Positions 37,912-47,046 are shown, counted from the first letter of the stretch. The stretch: DNA of 64,000 bases from Gallionellaceae bacterium (GCA_028714875.1 JAQTLN010000009.1:81740-145739); one strand, 5' to 3'. Made by a program: numbers and translations. Notes: generated by a model from the letters alone, not told the origin.

Positions 37912-39054
37912 TTACTTGACCGTTTCCAGCACCTGCCAGGCGCCGTTCTTGACTTCGTAAAGCGTCACGGCGCCGCCGCTGGTGTCGCCCTTGGCGTCGA
38001 ATTTGATCGGGCCGCTCACGCCCTGAAGATCGGTCTTCGGCAGTTCCGCCAGCACCTTGGCCGGGTCGGCGGAATCGGCGCGCTTCATGGCCGCCACCAG
38101 CACGTTGACGGCGTCGTAGGCATAAGGCGCGTAGACCTGGATCACGCCGTACTTGGCCTCGAATTTCTTGCGGAATTCCGGGCCGCCGGGCATGGAATCG
38201 ATCGGCAGGCCGGGCGAGGAAGCGACCACGCCCTCGGCGTCGGCGCCCGCCAGCTTCATGAAGTTGGCGTTTTGCAGGCCGTCGCCGCCCAGCAGTTTGG
38301 CGTTCAGGCCGAGGCGCTTGAGCTGCCGCGCCATCGGCCCGCCTTGCGGGTCCATGCCGCCGAAGAAGACCAGATCGGGCGACTTGCCCTTGATGCTGGT
38401 GAGAATGGCGTTGAAGTCGGTAGCGTGGTCGTTGGTGAACTCATGCGCCACGATTTCGCCGCCAGCCGCCGTGGCGGCTTTTTCGAACTCGTCGGCGAGA
38501 CCCTGGCCGTAAGCAGTGCGGTCATCGATGATGGCGATTTTCTTCGCGCCCATTTTGGTCACCGCGAACTGGCCCAGCGCGCGGCCCTGCTGCGCGTCGT
38601 TGGCCATCACCCGGTAGGCGGTGTTGTAACCCTGCGCGGTGTAGGCCACGGCGGTGGCGGAAGGGGAAATCTGGGGAATGCCGGCGTCGTGGTAGATCTT
38701 CGAGGCCGGGATGGTGGTGCCGGAATTGAGATGGCCGATCACCGCCACCACGCCGGCATCCACCAGCTTCTGGGCGACGATGGTGGCGGTTTTCGGCTCC
38801 GCCTGGTCATCCTCGCCGAGGAGTTCCAGCTTCACTTTCTTGCCACCCAGTTCCAGACCTTTGGCATTGATTTCATCCACCGCCAGGCGGGCGCCGTTTT
38901 CGTTGTCCTTGCCGATATGGGTTTGCGGGCCGGTCAGGGGGGCGACGGAACCGATCTTGATGACATTGCCGGCATCCTCGGTCTTGCCGCAACCGGATAG
39001 GGAAAAAGCCAGCGCGAGAGAGAGCGCGGAAACCGCAAACTTGCCGAAATTCAC
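37912..39054 (-). CDS. livK: Branched-chain amino acid ABC transporter substrate-binding lipoprotein LivK
   Basis: 380 aa from a GTG at 39054: VNFGKFAVSALSLALAFSLS, then a Cys (lipobox LSGC), so a lipoprotein. The ANF-receptor/periplasmic-binding fold is shown by KIGSVAPLTGPQTHIGKDNE and DDRTAYGQGLADEFEKAATA. It binds the substrate and delivers it to LivHM. AGGGG lies upstream of the GTG. The ATG at 39123 would put 23 non-signal residues before the signal peptide and is rejected. It is the first gene of the liv operon. Confidence 0.92.
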   Translation of the reverse strand: MNFGKFAVSALSLALAFSLSGCGKTEDAGNVIKIGSVAPLTGPQTHIGKDNENGARLAVDEINAKGLELGGKKVKLELLGEDDQAEPKTATIVAQKLVDAGVVAVIGHLNSGTTIPASKIYHDAGIPQISPSATAVAYTAQGYNTAYRVMANDAQQGRALGQFAVTKMGAKKIAIIDDRTAYGQGLADEFEKAATAAGGEIVAHEFTNDHATDFNAILTSIKGKSPDLVFFGGMDPQGGPMARQLKRLGLNAKLLGGDGLQNANFMKLAGADAEGVVASSPGLPIDSMPGGPEFRKKFEAKYGVIQVYAPYAYDAVNVLVAAMKRADSADPAKVLAELPKTDLQGVSGPIKFDAKGDTSGGAVTLYEVKNGAWQVLETVK

Positions 39055-39145
39055 CTGAGTACCCCTGATAACCGGAAAAAACGCGCGATTTATATCACAG
39101 GACACGCATTGCGTTTCCGGCAACGGCTGGTCACCACCGCTCGCC

Positions 39146-39985
39146 TTATTTGTGCTCGATGCCGATGGCCTCGGAAATCACCGGGAACTGCCCAGGCTTC
39201 ACTTCCTGCACGAAGTTGGAGCCGTAGCTTTCGTCTTTGCGGAACACCCGCGCGGTGGCCGCCAGCCCGGTTTGCAGGGAACGCGGGTCGCGCACGGTGA
39301 GGGTGAGTTGGTCGCGGCCGACATCGCCGGTGAATTGCAGGTATTCCTGTTTGCCCAGGGGTAGCAGGATTTCCTTGCCGGCCGGAATGGAGACCGCCTG
39401 GCCGACGGCGGCCGGGTAGATCTGGCGCTGCGCGCCCTTGGGCGTGACGTTGCCCAGCACCACCACGGCGTCGAAGGTGGACAGCACGCGCAGCTTGAAA
39501 CGTTCGCCAGTGGTGAAGCCGTCGGCCACGGTGCGCAAGCCGATGGGCTTGCCGTTTTCATCGATGCCGACCAGGGCGACATTGACGCCTTGGTAGTTCT
39601 CGCCGTCCTTGCCGGTTTTCAGGGGCACTTCCGGGGTGCCGAGCGCGGCGTTGGGAGCGGCGTTGGCGCTGACGCCACCCAGCACGATGTCCTTGCCCGA
39701 GAGATAACTACTCAAGTTGACGATGACGGCGACGGCCGCGTTGCCGGCCATGTACTCCATGGAATTCTCTTTGTAGGTGGCGGCGATCTTTTTCTTCACC
39801 CAGTCGGAAAAGAAATCAAACACCACCGGCGCAATCAACTTGATCAGGATGCCCCAGACAAATTTGCCCTCGGCCTCCTGTTGCGGAGGGGTGTCACTGA
39901 CGGCGGGCGGCGCCGTCTGGGCGAGGCTGGCGGTGCTGAAGGTGAGCACGGTCAGGGCGGCGATGAGTTTGTTGCGGCGGGGCAT
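39146..39985 (-). CDS. Exported DUF4384-like protein, partner of caspase-type proteases
   Basis: 279 aa from ATG 39985. A signal peptide (MPRRNKLIAALTVLTFSTAS then LAQ) precedes a hydrophobic/amphipathic stretch FVWGILIKLIAPVVFDFFSD (residues ~41-60) with WVKKKIAATYKEN after it. The C-terminal ~125 residues (TGERFKLRVLSTFDAVVVLG; VSIPAGKEILLP; YLQFTGDVGRDQLTLTVRDP) resemble DUF4384, a domain also at the C-terminus of the neighbouring caspase. The longer reading from 40069 translates a repeat and is rejected. It is downstream of the caspase gene on the same strand. Function unknown; exported location is well supported. Confidence 0.72.
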   Translation of the reverse strand: MPRRNKLIAALTVLTFSTASLAQTAPPAVSDTPPQQEAEGKFVWGILIKLIAPVVFDFFSDWVKKKIAATYKENSMEYMAGNAAVAVIVNLSSYLSGKDIVLGGVSANAAPNAALGTPEVPLKTGKDGENYQGVNVALVGIDENGKPIGLRTVADGFTTGERFKLRVLSTFDAVVVLGNVTPKGAQRQIYPAAVGQAVSIPAGKEILLPLGKQEYLQFTGDVGRDQLTLTVRDPRSLQTGLAATARVFRKDESYGSNFVQEVKPGQFPVISEAIGIEHK

Positions 39986-40006
39986 GGTGGGGCTCCTTGG
40001 GGGTTG

Positions 40007-40046
40007 CTCCCTTCTCCCCTCGGGAGAGGGGCCGGGGGTGAGGGAC
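40007..40046. repeat. CTCCCCTCGGGAGAGGGG palindromic repeat
   Basis: Core TTCTCCCCTCGGGAGAGGGG with flanks CTCCC and GGGTGAGGGA. Same family as the pair inside the oxidoreductase gene at 2780-2895. It lies in the 67-base gap between the caspase stop and the following gene. Confidence 0.75.
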
Positions 40047-40052
40047 GGCGGT

Positions 40053-41801
40053 TTATTCGATTTCTTCAAGGCCGATCAGATCGGCGCCATAGGCGTCGGA
40101 ACAGGTGGCGACCACTTCCAGAGTGCGTTGGGCGCCGGATTTCTCGCAGTCCGGCTGTTCCGCATGCGCTGATGTGGCGGAGACGAACTGGATGTCGCGC
40201 GCGCTCATGGACGACGTGGCCAGCGTCGAAAACGGCCCGGCCGGTTTCATGCCGAGCGCGGCGAAGTCGCGCGGGTTGTCGCTCACCACCGCCAGCAGAT
40301 GGTCGCGCCCGACCGGCCCGCCGGCGCGGATGGCCCAGCCGGGGCGCGGCAGTTGCCAGGTTTCCCCGTCCAGGATGTGGTTGCGGTCATCCTTTTTGTT
40401 GGGAAAGAGCAGGTCGAAGCTCTTGCCATCGCTGCCCACCATGAGCAGATAGACATAACCCTCATGGCTGCTGGTCAGGCTGAAGCGCACCCGGTCCTGT
40501 TTGATCCGGTAGCTGGATTTATCCGTGACGAGGCGCACCACGCGGCGGTCGTCGCGGTTGGCGAAGACGTCCTTGAGGGCGGCGACGGCAGAGGCTTCCG
40601 CGCTGGGCGTGTCGGCGGCGATTGCGAGGGGAGCCGCATCGGGCGCGGCCAGCACCATCTCGGTATTGCCGGTCAGCGCCAGATGATGCGCGGCGAAGCG
40701 GCTGTTGCCGGCGGCCTGGCGTTCGATCTTCGGTTGCGCGCAGGCGGCCAGTTCCGCGACTGAGAGTCCGGCGGAAGCGTTGCTGTCGCGCGCCGCGCCG
40801 GAGAGGCAATCGAGCCAGGCGAGTGTGGCCAGCCCGCCGCGATCGCCATCGTCCAGCGCCACCTCGTCGTCGCGGGCGGCGGCGATATGGATGAAGTTGA
40901 GTTTGCCCGCGCCCGGCGTGGCCGCTTGCAGGCCGCGCACCAGGGCATTGCTCGGGCGCTCGCAGGTGTCCGCGCCGGATTTTGCCCAGAATTTGCCGCT
41001 GAGCTTGTCGACAGCCACGGCGCGGGTGGTGGCGCCGCCGGCGTGGCAGGCGTCGAGAAACACCACCAGGCGGCGCGCCTTGGCGGCGATGCGCTGCAAT
41101 CGGTCCTGCAATTCATCGTCCATAAAAACCTGCGCGTCCGCCGTCACCAGCGCCTCGGCGCAGCGCGCGGCGCGGCCGTCGAAGGCGTTGAGGCGGGTGC
41201 CGTGGCCGGAGTAGTAGAGGAACACCTCGTCGTTGGGCATCACCCGCGCTTCCAGAGCGTCGAGCGCGGCGCGCATTCCGGCCAGATCGAGCGCGCCATC
41301 CCGCAGCACCGTGGTGTTGGCTTCCGGCACGCCCAGCGCGCGCGCCATCAGCGCGGCGTTGTCGGCGTCGTGAGCCACGCCGGGCAGCGGCGGAATACCG
41401 TTGCCGTAGGCGCTGATGGCGAATATCAGCGCATGCGCCGAGGAACGCGGCGGCGGCAGGCCACGGAAGCCGGCGACGGCGACGATGCGCTGGTTGCCGG
41501 TGGCCTCGGCGCGGAGCAGTTCCGCCACGTTGCCGGCGGCCGGCAGGGCGGAGCGGGTTTCCCGCAGGGCCAGCACGCGCAGCCAGCCTTCCTTGTCGCC
41601 GGCCCGCACCCGGCTCCAGCCACCGCGCCGTTCCAGCACTTCCACAGCGGCATTGGCCGCCAGCGCCGCGACCTCGGCGGCCAGGCCGTCAGGCGCGGCG
41701 AGCAGGGGTTGCGCGCGGATCAAACTGGCGGGGCTGGCCCAGGCCGGGACGGGCAGGCAGAGCAGGGCCAACAGGTAAGTCAAGGATCGCATCGACGGCA
41801 T
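40053..41801 (-). CDS. Exported caspase-family (C14) protease with SH3 and DUF4384 domains
   Basis: 582 aa. Signal peptide ~1-22 (SLTYLLALLCLPVPAWA), a bacterial SH3-like domain ~28-80, then a caspase p20-type domain ~122-330 with catalytic His200 (FLYYSGHGTR) and Cys252 (VFLDACHAGGAT). A C-terminal DUF4384 domain ~425-540 follows (EGYVYLLMVGSDGKSFDLLF). SH3 suggests cell-wall or Pro-rich binding. GAGG lies before the ATG at 41801. It is divergent from the TPR-CHAT gene by 84 bases to the preferred CHAT start. Such proteins are orthocaspases or C14 peptidases; substrates here are unknown. Confidence 0.88.
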   Translation of the reverse strand: MPSMRSLTYLLALLCLPVPAWASPASLIRAQPLLAAPDGLAAEVAALAANAAVEVLERRGGWSRVRAGDKEGWLRVLALRETRSALPAAGNVAELLRAEATGNQRIVAVAGFRGLPPPRSSAHALIFAISAYGNGIPPLPGVAHDADNAALMARALGVPEANTTVLRDGALDLAGMRAALDALEARVMPNDEVFLYYSGHGTRLNAFDGRAARCAEALVTADAQVFMDDELQDRLQRIAAKARRLVVFLDACHAGGATTRAVAVDKLSGKFWAKSGADTCERPSNALVRGLQAATPGAGKLNFIHIAAARDDEVALDDGDRGGLATLAWLDCLSGAARDSNASAGLSVAELAACAQPKIERQAAGNSRFAAHHLALTGNTEMVLAAPDAAPLAIAADTPSAEASAVAALKDVFANRDDRRVVRLVTDKSSYRIKQDRVRFSLTSSHEGYVYLLMVGSDGKSFDLLFPNKKDDRNHILDGETWQLPRPGWAIRAGGPVGRDHLLAVVSDNPRDFAALGMKPAGPFSTLATSSMSARDIQFVSATSAHAEQPDCEKSGAQRTLEVVATCSDAYGADLIGLEEIE

Positions 41802-41819
41802 GTTTATTCCTCAGCAAGT

Positions 41820-41834
41820 CGCTAAAGTTTAGCG
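41820..41834. promoter_or_regulatory. 15-base perfect palindrome between divergent caspase and CHAT genes, possible operator
   Basis: CGCTAAAGTTTAGCG, two 7-base arms around a central G. It lies 18 bases from the caspase ATG and 51 bases from the preferred CHAT ATG, where one regulator could control both genes. It contains TAAAGTTT, the -35 of sigma-28, but no matching -10 at the right distance is seen, so it is read as an operator candidate rather than that promoter. Confidence 0.4.
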
Positions 41835-41885
41835 TTATGGTCAGCTACTTTTCTTATGAATAATCAGCCCCGAGGAAGCCGCTTC

Positions 41886-44777
41886 ATGCCACCCAGATTT
41901 CTGCGCGCGCTGCTCTGCATCTGCTGTATTTACGTTCCCCTCGCCTGGGCTAACGCGGAGGAGATCAAGTCCCTGCTGGAGGAGACGGCGCGGCTCAACC
42001 AGAGCGGCCACCCGGCCGAAGCCGAACCGCTGGCGCGCCAATCGATCAGCCTGTCCGAAGCGTTCAGCGGTAAGCCAGGCGCGCGCGAGAAGCTCCTGGC
42101 CACGGCGCAACAACGACTGGGCGTTTCACTGCGTCTGCAAGGCCGCCATGGCGAGGCCGAACCCGTGCTGCGCGAAGCCTTGCGCGGCGCCGAACGCGCC
42201 CTCGGTTATGGCTCCCGCCTGGCGGTCAAGACCCAAATTCAACTGGGCCTGGCGATCCTGGGCCAGGGCCGCTATGCCGACGCCGACAAGAACTTGCGCG
42301 AGGCGGTGCTGCGGGCGCCCAGCCCGAAGGATGACGAAACGCTGGAGGCCTGGCTGGACGCACGGGTTCGCCTGGGGAAACTGCAAGTCCTGGCCGGTAA
42401 CTTCAATGAAGCCGAGAGTCTCCTGAACCTGGCGCTGGAGAAGAGCGCGGGCGCGACTGACGAGGGCGCGGGCCGCTGGCGGCAGAACGCCAACTCGACG
42501 CTGGCCCTGTTACGCCTGCGCCAGGGACGAGTCGAGGAAGCGGAACCCTATGCCCGCGTCGGCGCGGAACTGTCCTCGGCGGCCTGGGGCGCGCGCCACG
42601 CCTCGACGGCGGAAGCGTATGACCAACTCGGCCAAGTGCTGTTCAAGCTCGACCGCCTCGACGAAGCGGAAGTCTGGTTGCGCCGCGCCGCCGCCATCGC
42701 TGAGCCGTTGCTCGGCCAGGACTATGGTTCCGCCTCGAAACCGTTCCGCAACCTGGGGCAGTTGCTGGAAAGAAAAGGCCAGGCCAGTGAAGCCGAGGCC
42801 ATGTTCAATCGGGCGACGGCCGCCGCCGAGAAAAGCGCCGGCAGCGAGGCGCTGACACAGACCCTGCGCGCCCAGGGGCGCTACCTGATGCACCAGAATC
42901 GACCGGAAGCCGCGCAGCCGCTGTACGACAAAGCACTGAAACAGGCCGACCGCCTGTTCGCGCTGTCACGCGGGCTGGATGCGGCGGCGCGGGAAAACAT
43001 GGTGAGTTCGCTACGCCCGATCTACAGCGAGGCGGTGAGCAACCGGGTGAAACTGGACGTGAAACTGCCGGGCCAGGGTCATGACCGCGCGGCGCTGGCC
43101 GACATTTCCCGCACCCAGAGCCGCTTGTTCACGGAGATGCTGCGTGCCGCCGATGTCGCGCGCCTGGCCGGAGACGACAGTTTTGTGAAGCTTAAGGCGC
43201 AGCGCGATGCCGCGCTCCTGCGCCTGAACGAACTGCATCGCCGTTTCACCCTCACCGCGCGCATGGACGAGACGGGTGATGAAGCACTGCCCGCCAAGCC
43301 GATCGACGACCCCTATGTGCTCGAACGCTGGCGCCACGAGGTGGCCGGGTTGCGGCGCGACATCACCCAGGCCGAGCGCGCGCGTGATGACTCGGAATCC
43401 CGGTTATGGCGCGACTTCCCGCGCTATATGGAACTGGAGGAGCCGCGCCCGGTGACGGTGGACGACCTGCAAAAACGCTGGCTGCGCCCGAACGAAACCC
43501 TGCTCGCCTATTTCCGCCTGAATCGGCAGTTGCTGGTCTTTCTGGTCAGTCGCGAGGATTTCCGCCTGATCCGCGTGCCGGTGGAATTGGAGGAAATTGA
43601 CCGCCTGGTCACGGCGGCGCGGCAGCCGATGGAGGCCGGAGGCCGCCTGGATGCCCTGGCAAAGCTCGATCCGGGTGTGCTCAACCGACTCTATGAACTG
43701 TTGTTGAAGCCGGTCGAGGCGCAATTGCCGGCGGGGCGGCATCTTCTGGTGGTGGGCGACGGGCCGCTCTACACCCTGCCCTATGAAATGCTGGTGGCGC
43801 GCTGGGGCGAGGCGGAGAAGACGGCCTTCGCCGCCGCGCGCGCGCGCGATCTTTCCGAATACGGCCGACTCGACTATGCCGGCGCCAAATGGCGTTTCTC
43901 CTATCTGCCCAGCCTGGCCGCGCTGGCCATCCAGCGCGCGGAACAGAAGGGCCGGGCCGGCTTCACACAATCGCTGATCGCCTTCGCCGATCCCGTCTTC
44001 GAGCGCGCCGATGCCACGCCCGGCGCGGCGACGCGCTCCCTGTTGCAGGAACTCGGGGTCTCGCGCGGCGGCCAGGTCAGCATCCCGCGCCTGCCGGAAA
44101 CCGCCGATGAAGTGGAAGCGGTGGCCAAAATTCTCGGCGGCGAGAACCACCTCTATCTACGCGAAGCCGCCCAGGAATCCCAGGTCAAGCACGGCGACCT
44201 GAGCGCGGCGCGTTACTTGCACTTCGCCACCCACGGGCTGCTGGGTGGCGAGTTCGCCATGCTCAAGGGCTATACGCCCGGAGACGAGCCGGCCAAGAAG
44301 GGGTACACCCGCAATCTGGTCGTGGTGGAGGATGAGGAAGCCGCCCCCGTCACCGCCCCGATCAAGGGTCAGCCGGCGCTGGTGCTGACCCTGGTGGGTG
44401 ACCTGGCCGGCGAGGACGGCCTGCTCACCATGAGCGAAGTGATGGGCCTGAAAATGAACGCCGACCTGGTGGTGCTGTCCGCCTGCAACACGGCGGGCGA
44501 GCGGGTGGAAGCGCGCAACGGCGAAGGCTTCGCCGGCCTCACCCGCGCCTTCATGCACGCCGGCGCGCGTGGCCTGCTGGTGTCGCACTGGAGCGTGGAA
44601 AGCCTGGCCACGCGCGATCTCATCACCGATTTCTTTCGCCGCCAGAAAGCCGGTACCGCCACCCCGGAAGCCCTGGCCGCGGCGCAAGCCGACCTGCGCG
44701 GCAGTCGTGACGAACGCCTGCATCTATCGCGCGCCCACCCCTTCTTCTGGGCGCCGTTCGTGCATGTGGGGGATTGA
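41886..44777 (+). CDS. Exported TPR-CHAT domain protein (caspase-fold protease)
   Basis: 963 aa from ATG 41886, preceded by GAGGAAG at seven bases. ATG 41856 is possible but weaker. Signal peptide MPPRFLRALLCICCIYVPLA then WANAEE. Residues ~20-330 are tetratricopeptide repeats (AEPLARQSISLSEAF; GRYADADKNLREAVL; NFNEAESLLNLALEK; RLDEAEVWLRRAAAI). A linker leads to a C-terminal CHAT domain (~600-963) with the catalytic His783 (LHFATHGLLGG) and Cys867 (VVLSACNTAGERV), ending GLLVSHWSVESLATRDLI. CHAT domains are caspase-like proteases often activated by the attached TPR. Its export and its divergent arrangement with a C14 caspase suggest a shared periplasmic process. Confidence 0.9.
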   Translation: MPPRFLRALLCICCIYVPLAWANAEEIKSLLEETARLNQSGHPAEAEPLARQSISLSEAFSGKPGAREKLLATAQQRLGVSLRLQGRHGEAEPVLREALRGAERALGYGSRLAVKTQIQLGLAILGQGRYADADKNLREAVLRAPSPKDDETLEAWLDARVRLGKLQVLAGNFNEAESLLNLALEKSAGATDEGAGRWRQNANSTLALLRLRQGRVEEAEPYARVGAELSSAAWGARHASTAEAYDQLGQVLFKLDRLDEAEVWLRRAAAIAEPLLGQDYGSASKPFRNLGQLLERKGQASEAEAMFNRATAAAEKSAGSEALTQTLRAQGRYLMHQNRPEAAQPLYDKALKQADRLFALSRGLDAAARENMVSSLRPIYSEAVSNRVKLDVKLPGQGHDRAALADISRTQSRLFTEMLRAADVARLAGDDSFVKLKAQRDAALLRLNELHRRFTLTARMDETGDEALPAKPIDDPYVLERWRHEVAGLRRDITQAERARDDSESRLWRDFPRYMELEEPRPVTVDDLQKRWLRPNETLLAYFRLNRQLLVFLVSREDFRLIRVPVELEEIDRLVTAARQPMEAGGRLDALAKLDPGVLNRLYELLLKPVEAQLPAGRHLLVVGDGPLYTLPYEMLVARWGEAEKTAFAAARARDLSEYGRLDYAGAKWRFSYLPSLAALAIQRAEQKGRAGFTQSLIAFADPVFERADATPGAATRSLLQELGVSRGGQVSIPRLPETADEVEAVAKILGGENHLYLREAAQESQVKHGDLSAARYLHFATHGLLGGEFAMLKGYTPGDEPAKKGYTRNLVVVEDEEAAPVTAPIKGQPALVLTLVGDLAGEDGLLTMSEVMGLKMNADLVVLSACNTAGERVEARNGEGFAGLTRAFMHAGARGLLVSHWSVESLATRDLITDFFRRQKAGTATPEALAAAQADLRGSRDERLHLSRAHPFFWAPFVHVGD

Positions 44778-44800
44778 ACCTATGGAAACACGGGTTATCT

Positions 44801-44869
44801 CGTCACCCCGGCGGGAGCCGGAGTCCAGGTTGTTGATTTCACTGGATGCCCGTCTGCGCGGGCATGACG
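44801..44869. repeat. CGTCACCCCGGC...GGCATGACG intergenic repeat
   Basis: Begins CGTCACCCCGGCGGGAGCCG and ends TGGATGCCCGTCTGCGCGGG-CATGACG, with inverted TCCAG/CTGGA inside. This is a common proteobacterial intergenic repeat type. It lies downstream of the CHAT gene. Confidence 0.7.
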
Positions 44870-44904
44870 GAATAAATCAGCACTCCCGTAACCGAAGTTA
44901 GCCT

Positions 44905-44974
44905 GTAGCGCAGGCGTCCCGCCTGCTTCGTGGGCCTGATCAGAAAGACGAAGCAGGCGGGACGCCTGCGCTAC
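44905..44974. repeat. BIME, second copy with perfect 27-base arms
   Basis: Arms identical to those of 18074-18143 (GTAGCGCAGGCGTCCCGCCT...), with the same 16-base loop length but a different loop. The 240-base gap 44778-45017 otherwise holds only this, the preceding repeat and a small GGCGCCTTCGGCGCC palindrome (44979-44993). Confidence 0.9.
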
Positions 44975-45017
44975 CTGGGCGCCTTCGGCGCCGACCTGGG
45001 ATGAAAAGCGCGTCCCT

Positions 45018-45236
45018 TCACTCGCTGGATGGCGGTGCTGGCCGCTCTGGTTCCGCCTCGGGTTCCTGTCCCCAGTCTTCCCAGAGATGCCAGTCCGGGC
45101 CGAGTATCTCGACCGGGTGCTCGGTGCGACCGGAACCGTTGCCGCAAATGAGCGAATCCGCCGGGCAATACTTGTCGCAGCCCCAGCAGATGCGCTCGGG
45201 GTATTTCGGGTTCAATGGAAAGCGTTGTTTCGCCAT
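45018..45236 (-). CDS. DUF3079 domain protein
   Basis: 72 aa. Starts [20 protein letters not shown], then [20 protein letters not shown], the signature of DUF3079, with four cysteines that could bind a metal. The C-terminus is acidic and Pro-rich. Function unknown. It is divergent from lipA. Confidence 0.85.
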   Translation of the reverse strand: MAKQRFPLNPKYPERICWGCDKYCPADSLICGNGSGRTEHPVEILGPDWHLWEDWGQEPEAEPERPAPPSSE

Positions 45237-45366
45237 ACGCCGTCACCGTAGCAGGGTTTGCCAGCCGTTGCTGGATCGGGTCGGCCTCTTCACGTTCGCG
45301 AGCGCGCAGCGGTTATCCTTGCGCCCCCATTTTCATACTTCATCCCGCTGCGGCGGGGTGATCGCC

Positions 45367-46293
45367 ATGGCCGATTCCGAACTCCACAAGGGCGCCGCCA
45401 AGACCGCGCGCATTCCCATCAAGATCGTGCCGAAGCCGCGCATGAAGTTGCCGGCGTGGATCAAGGCACAGGCGCCCTCGGCGCCGGAAGTGATCGAACT
45501 CAAGGCGATCCTGCGCCAGGCGAAGCTGCATACCGTGTGCGAGGAGGCGTCCTGCCCCAACCTGGGCGAGTGTTTCCGCCACGGCACCGCCACTTTCATG
45601 ATCCTGGGCGACCTGTGCACGCGGCGTTGCCCGTTCTGCGATGTCGGTCACGGCAAGCCGCTGCCGCCCGATCCGGAAGAACCGCGCCATCTGGCGGAGA
45701 CCCTGGCGGCGATGCGCCTGAAATATGTGGTCATCACCAGCGTCGATCGCGATGACCTGAAGGATGGCGGGGCGGGGCATTTTGTCGATTGCATTCGCGC
45801 CGCCCGCGCGGCTTCGCCCGGCACCCGCATTGAAATTCTCACTCCCGATTTTCGTGGGCGCCTCGATGTTGCGCTGGACATCCTCGCCGCCGACCCGCCC
45901 GATGTGATGAACCACAACCTGGAAACCGTGCCGCGCCTCTACAAGGCCTGCCGCCCCGGCGCCGATTACGCGCATTCGCTGCTGTTGCTTAAACACTTCA
46001 AGGAACGCTGCCCGGACGTGCCGACCAAGTCCGGCATCATGCTGGGCCTGGGCGAGACCGATGAGGAAGTGCTGCAAGTGCTGCGCGATCTGCGCGCCCA
46101 TGACGTGGACATGCTCACCGTCGGCCAGTATCTGCAACCCTCCGGCCATCATCTGCCGGTGGAACGCTTCGTGCCGCCGGATCAGTTCGCGGAATTTGCA
46201 AGGATCGCTCTGGAGATGGGTTTCAAGAATGTCGCCAGCGGCCCGATGGTGCGTTCCAGTTACCACGCGGATCAGCAGGCGGCGGGGGTGTAA
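45367..46293 (+). CDS. lipA: Lipoyl synthase
   Basis: 308 aa. Auxiliary [4Fe-4S] cluster motif [12 protein letters not shown], radical-SAM cluster [10 protein letters not shown], and the C-terminal [12 protein letters not shown] with the conserved serine ligand. It inserts two sulfurs into protein-bound octanoyl groups to give lipoyl. ATG 45367 begins [20 protein letters not shown]; the longer reading from 45001 runs over the DUF3079 gene and is rejected. No lipB is present in the window. Confidence 0.96.
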   Translation: MADSELHKGAAKTARIPIKIVPKPRMKLPAWIKAQAPSAPEVIELKAILRQAKLHTVCEEASCPNLGECFRHGTATFMILGDLCTRRCPFCDVGHGKPLPPDPEEPRHLAETLAAMRLKYVVITSVDRDDLKDGGAGHFVDCIRAARAASPGTRIEILTPDFRGRLDVALDILAADPPDVMNHNLETVPRLYKACRPGADYAHSLLLLKHFKERCPDVPTKSGIMLGLGETDEEVLQVLRDLRAHDVDMLTVGQYLQPSGHHLPVERFVPPDQFAEFARIALEMGFKNVASGPMVRSSYHADQQAAGV

Positions 46294-46296
46294 GAA

Positions 46297-46317
46297 CCCC
46301 CCTTTGGCAAAGGGGGG
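46297..46317. repeat. CCCCCCTTT-GGC-AAAGGGGGG hairpin repeat
   Basis: Nine-base arms with a 3-base loop between the convergent lipA and the exported hypothetical gene. The same unit occurs at 51432-51452. Confidence 0.8.
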
Positions 46318-46328
46318 AATTGGCCGGA

Positions 46329-46847
46329 TCAGATTTCGGGGCCTTCCGCGGCGGCTTTTTCGCGTATCAGCCGCTCGGTTTCACGCATTAGCGCGCGCAT
46401 CACCTTGGTGGCGGTTTGCATGCCGTTTTTCGCCATGCTGCCGGCCACGTTACCCGCCATGTCGCTCAGGGGCGCGAGGTCGATGTTCGAGCCGAGGCCG
46501 CAGCCTTCTTCACGAACGACCGGGTTGCTCCGCGCGGGTTGCGCGCCTTCCAGGAAACCGCGCTGGAACTGGGCGATTTCCCATTGCTGGCGCATCAGGC
46601 GGCCGGCTTCATAGGGGGTGATCTGGCCGCCGCGCAGGGCGGCTTCGATATTGCCCATTTCGGTTTTTCCAATCTCGCCGCGCGGCATGTTCATGCGCGC
46701 ACCCGGATTGACGCCAGGGGCCGGCGCGGTTTGCGCGGCGGAAGGCGTGGGCGAGTCGAACAGGCAGGAACGGTTGTCGGCCTGGGCGGCGCCGGCACTG
46801 AGGGACAGGAAGGTGATGATCGCCAGGGTTTTCATGGGGGTTTTCAT
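46329..46847 (-). CDS. Exported hypothetical protein
   Basis: 172 aa. Signal peptide MKTPMKTLAIITFLSLSAGA then AQA. The mature part is Pro/Ala-rich, then helical (GEIGKTEMGNIEAALRGGQI; GRLMRQQWEIAQFQRGFLEG), with two cysteines (SCLF; EEGCGLG) that could pair. AAGGAG lies eight bases before the ATG. I do not recognise a family. It is convergent with lipA. Confidence 0.7.
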   Translation of the reverse strand: MKTPMKTLAIITFLSLSAGAAQADNRSCLFDSPTPSAAQTAPAPGVNPGARMNMPRGEIGKTEMGNIEAALRGGQITPYEAGRLMRQQWEIAQFQRGFLEGAQPARSNPVVREEGCGLGSNIDLAPLSDMAGNVAGSMAKNGMQTATKVMRALMRETERLIREKAAAEGPEI

Positions 46848-46982
46848 GATTGGACTCCTTGAAGTTGCCCCATCGCGTGGAATACGCGGCGGGTGAGTCC
46901 ACTATGGTTAGCCGCGGTCAGTCTGGTATGTCTGAACCATTACCGCTTGCAAGAAGGTGTTTCAGGGCGTTACCAGCCAATG

Positions 46983-47017
46983 AAAACGGGGGCCACCCAA
47001 ACTGGCGTGGCCCCCGT
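46983..47017 (-). terminator. Terminator of the octahaem cytochrome gene
   Basis: An 11-bp stem (ACGGGGGCCAC / GTGGCCCCCGT; 46986-46996 with 47007-47017). The minus-strand transcript continues into four T. It lies 30 bases past the cytochrome stop. Confidence 0.75.
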
Positions 47018-47046
47018 GTGAGGTGGCGGCTAGCGCCGCCTACGGA

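Noticed and set aside
39986..40069. N-terminal extension (MKKSNKPPSLTPGPSPEGRR) of the DUF4384-like protein
   Set aside because: It is the translation of a palindromic repeat; the next ATG starts a clean signal peptide.
39146..44777. Gasdermin-protease or Craspase-type (CRISPR) defence locus
   Set aside because: No gasdermin-like sequence, no Cas gene and no repeat-spacer array were found, and both proteases carry export signals.
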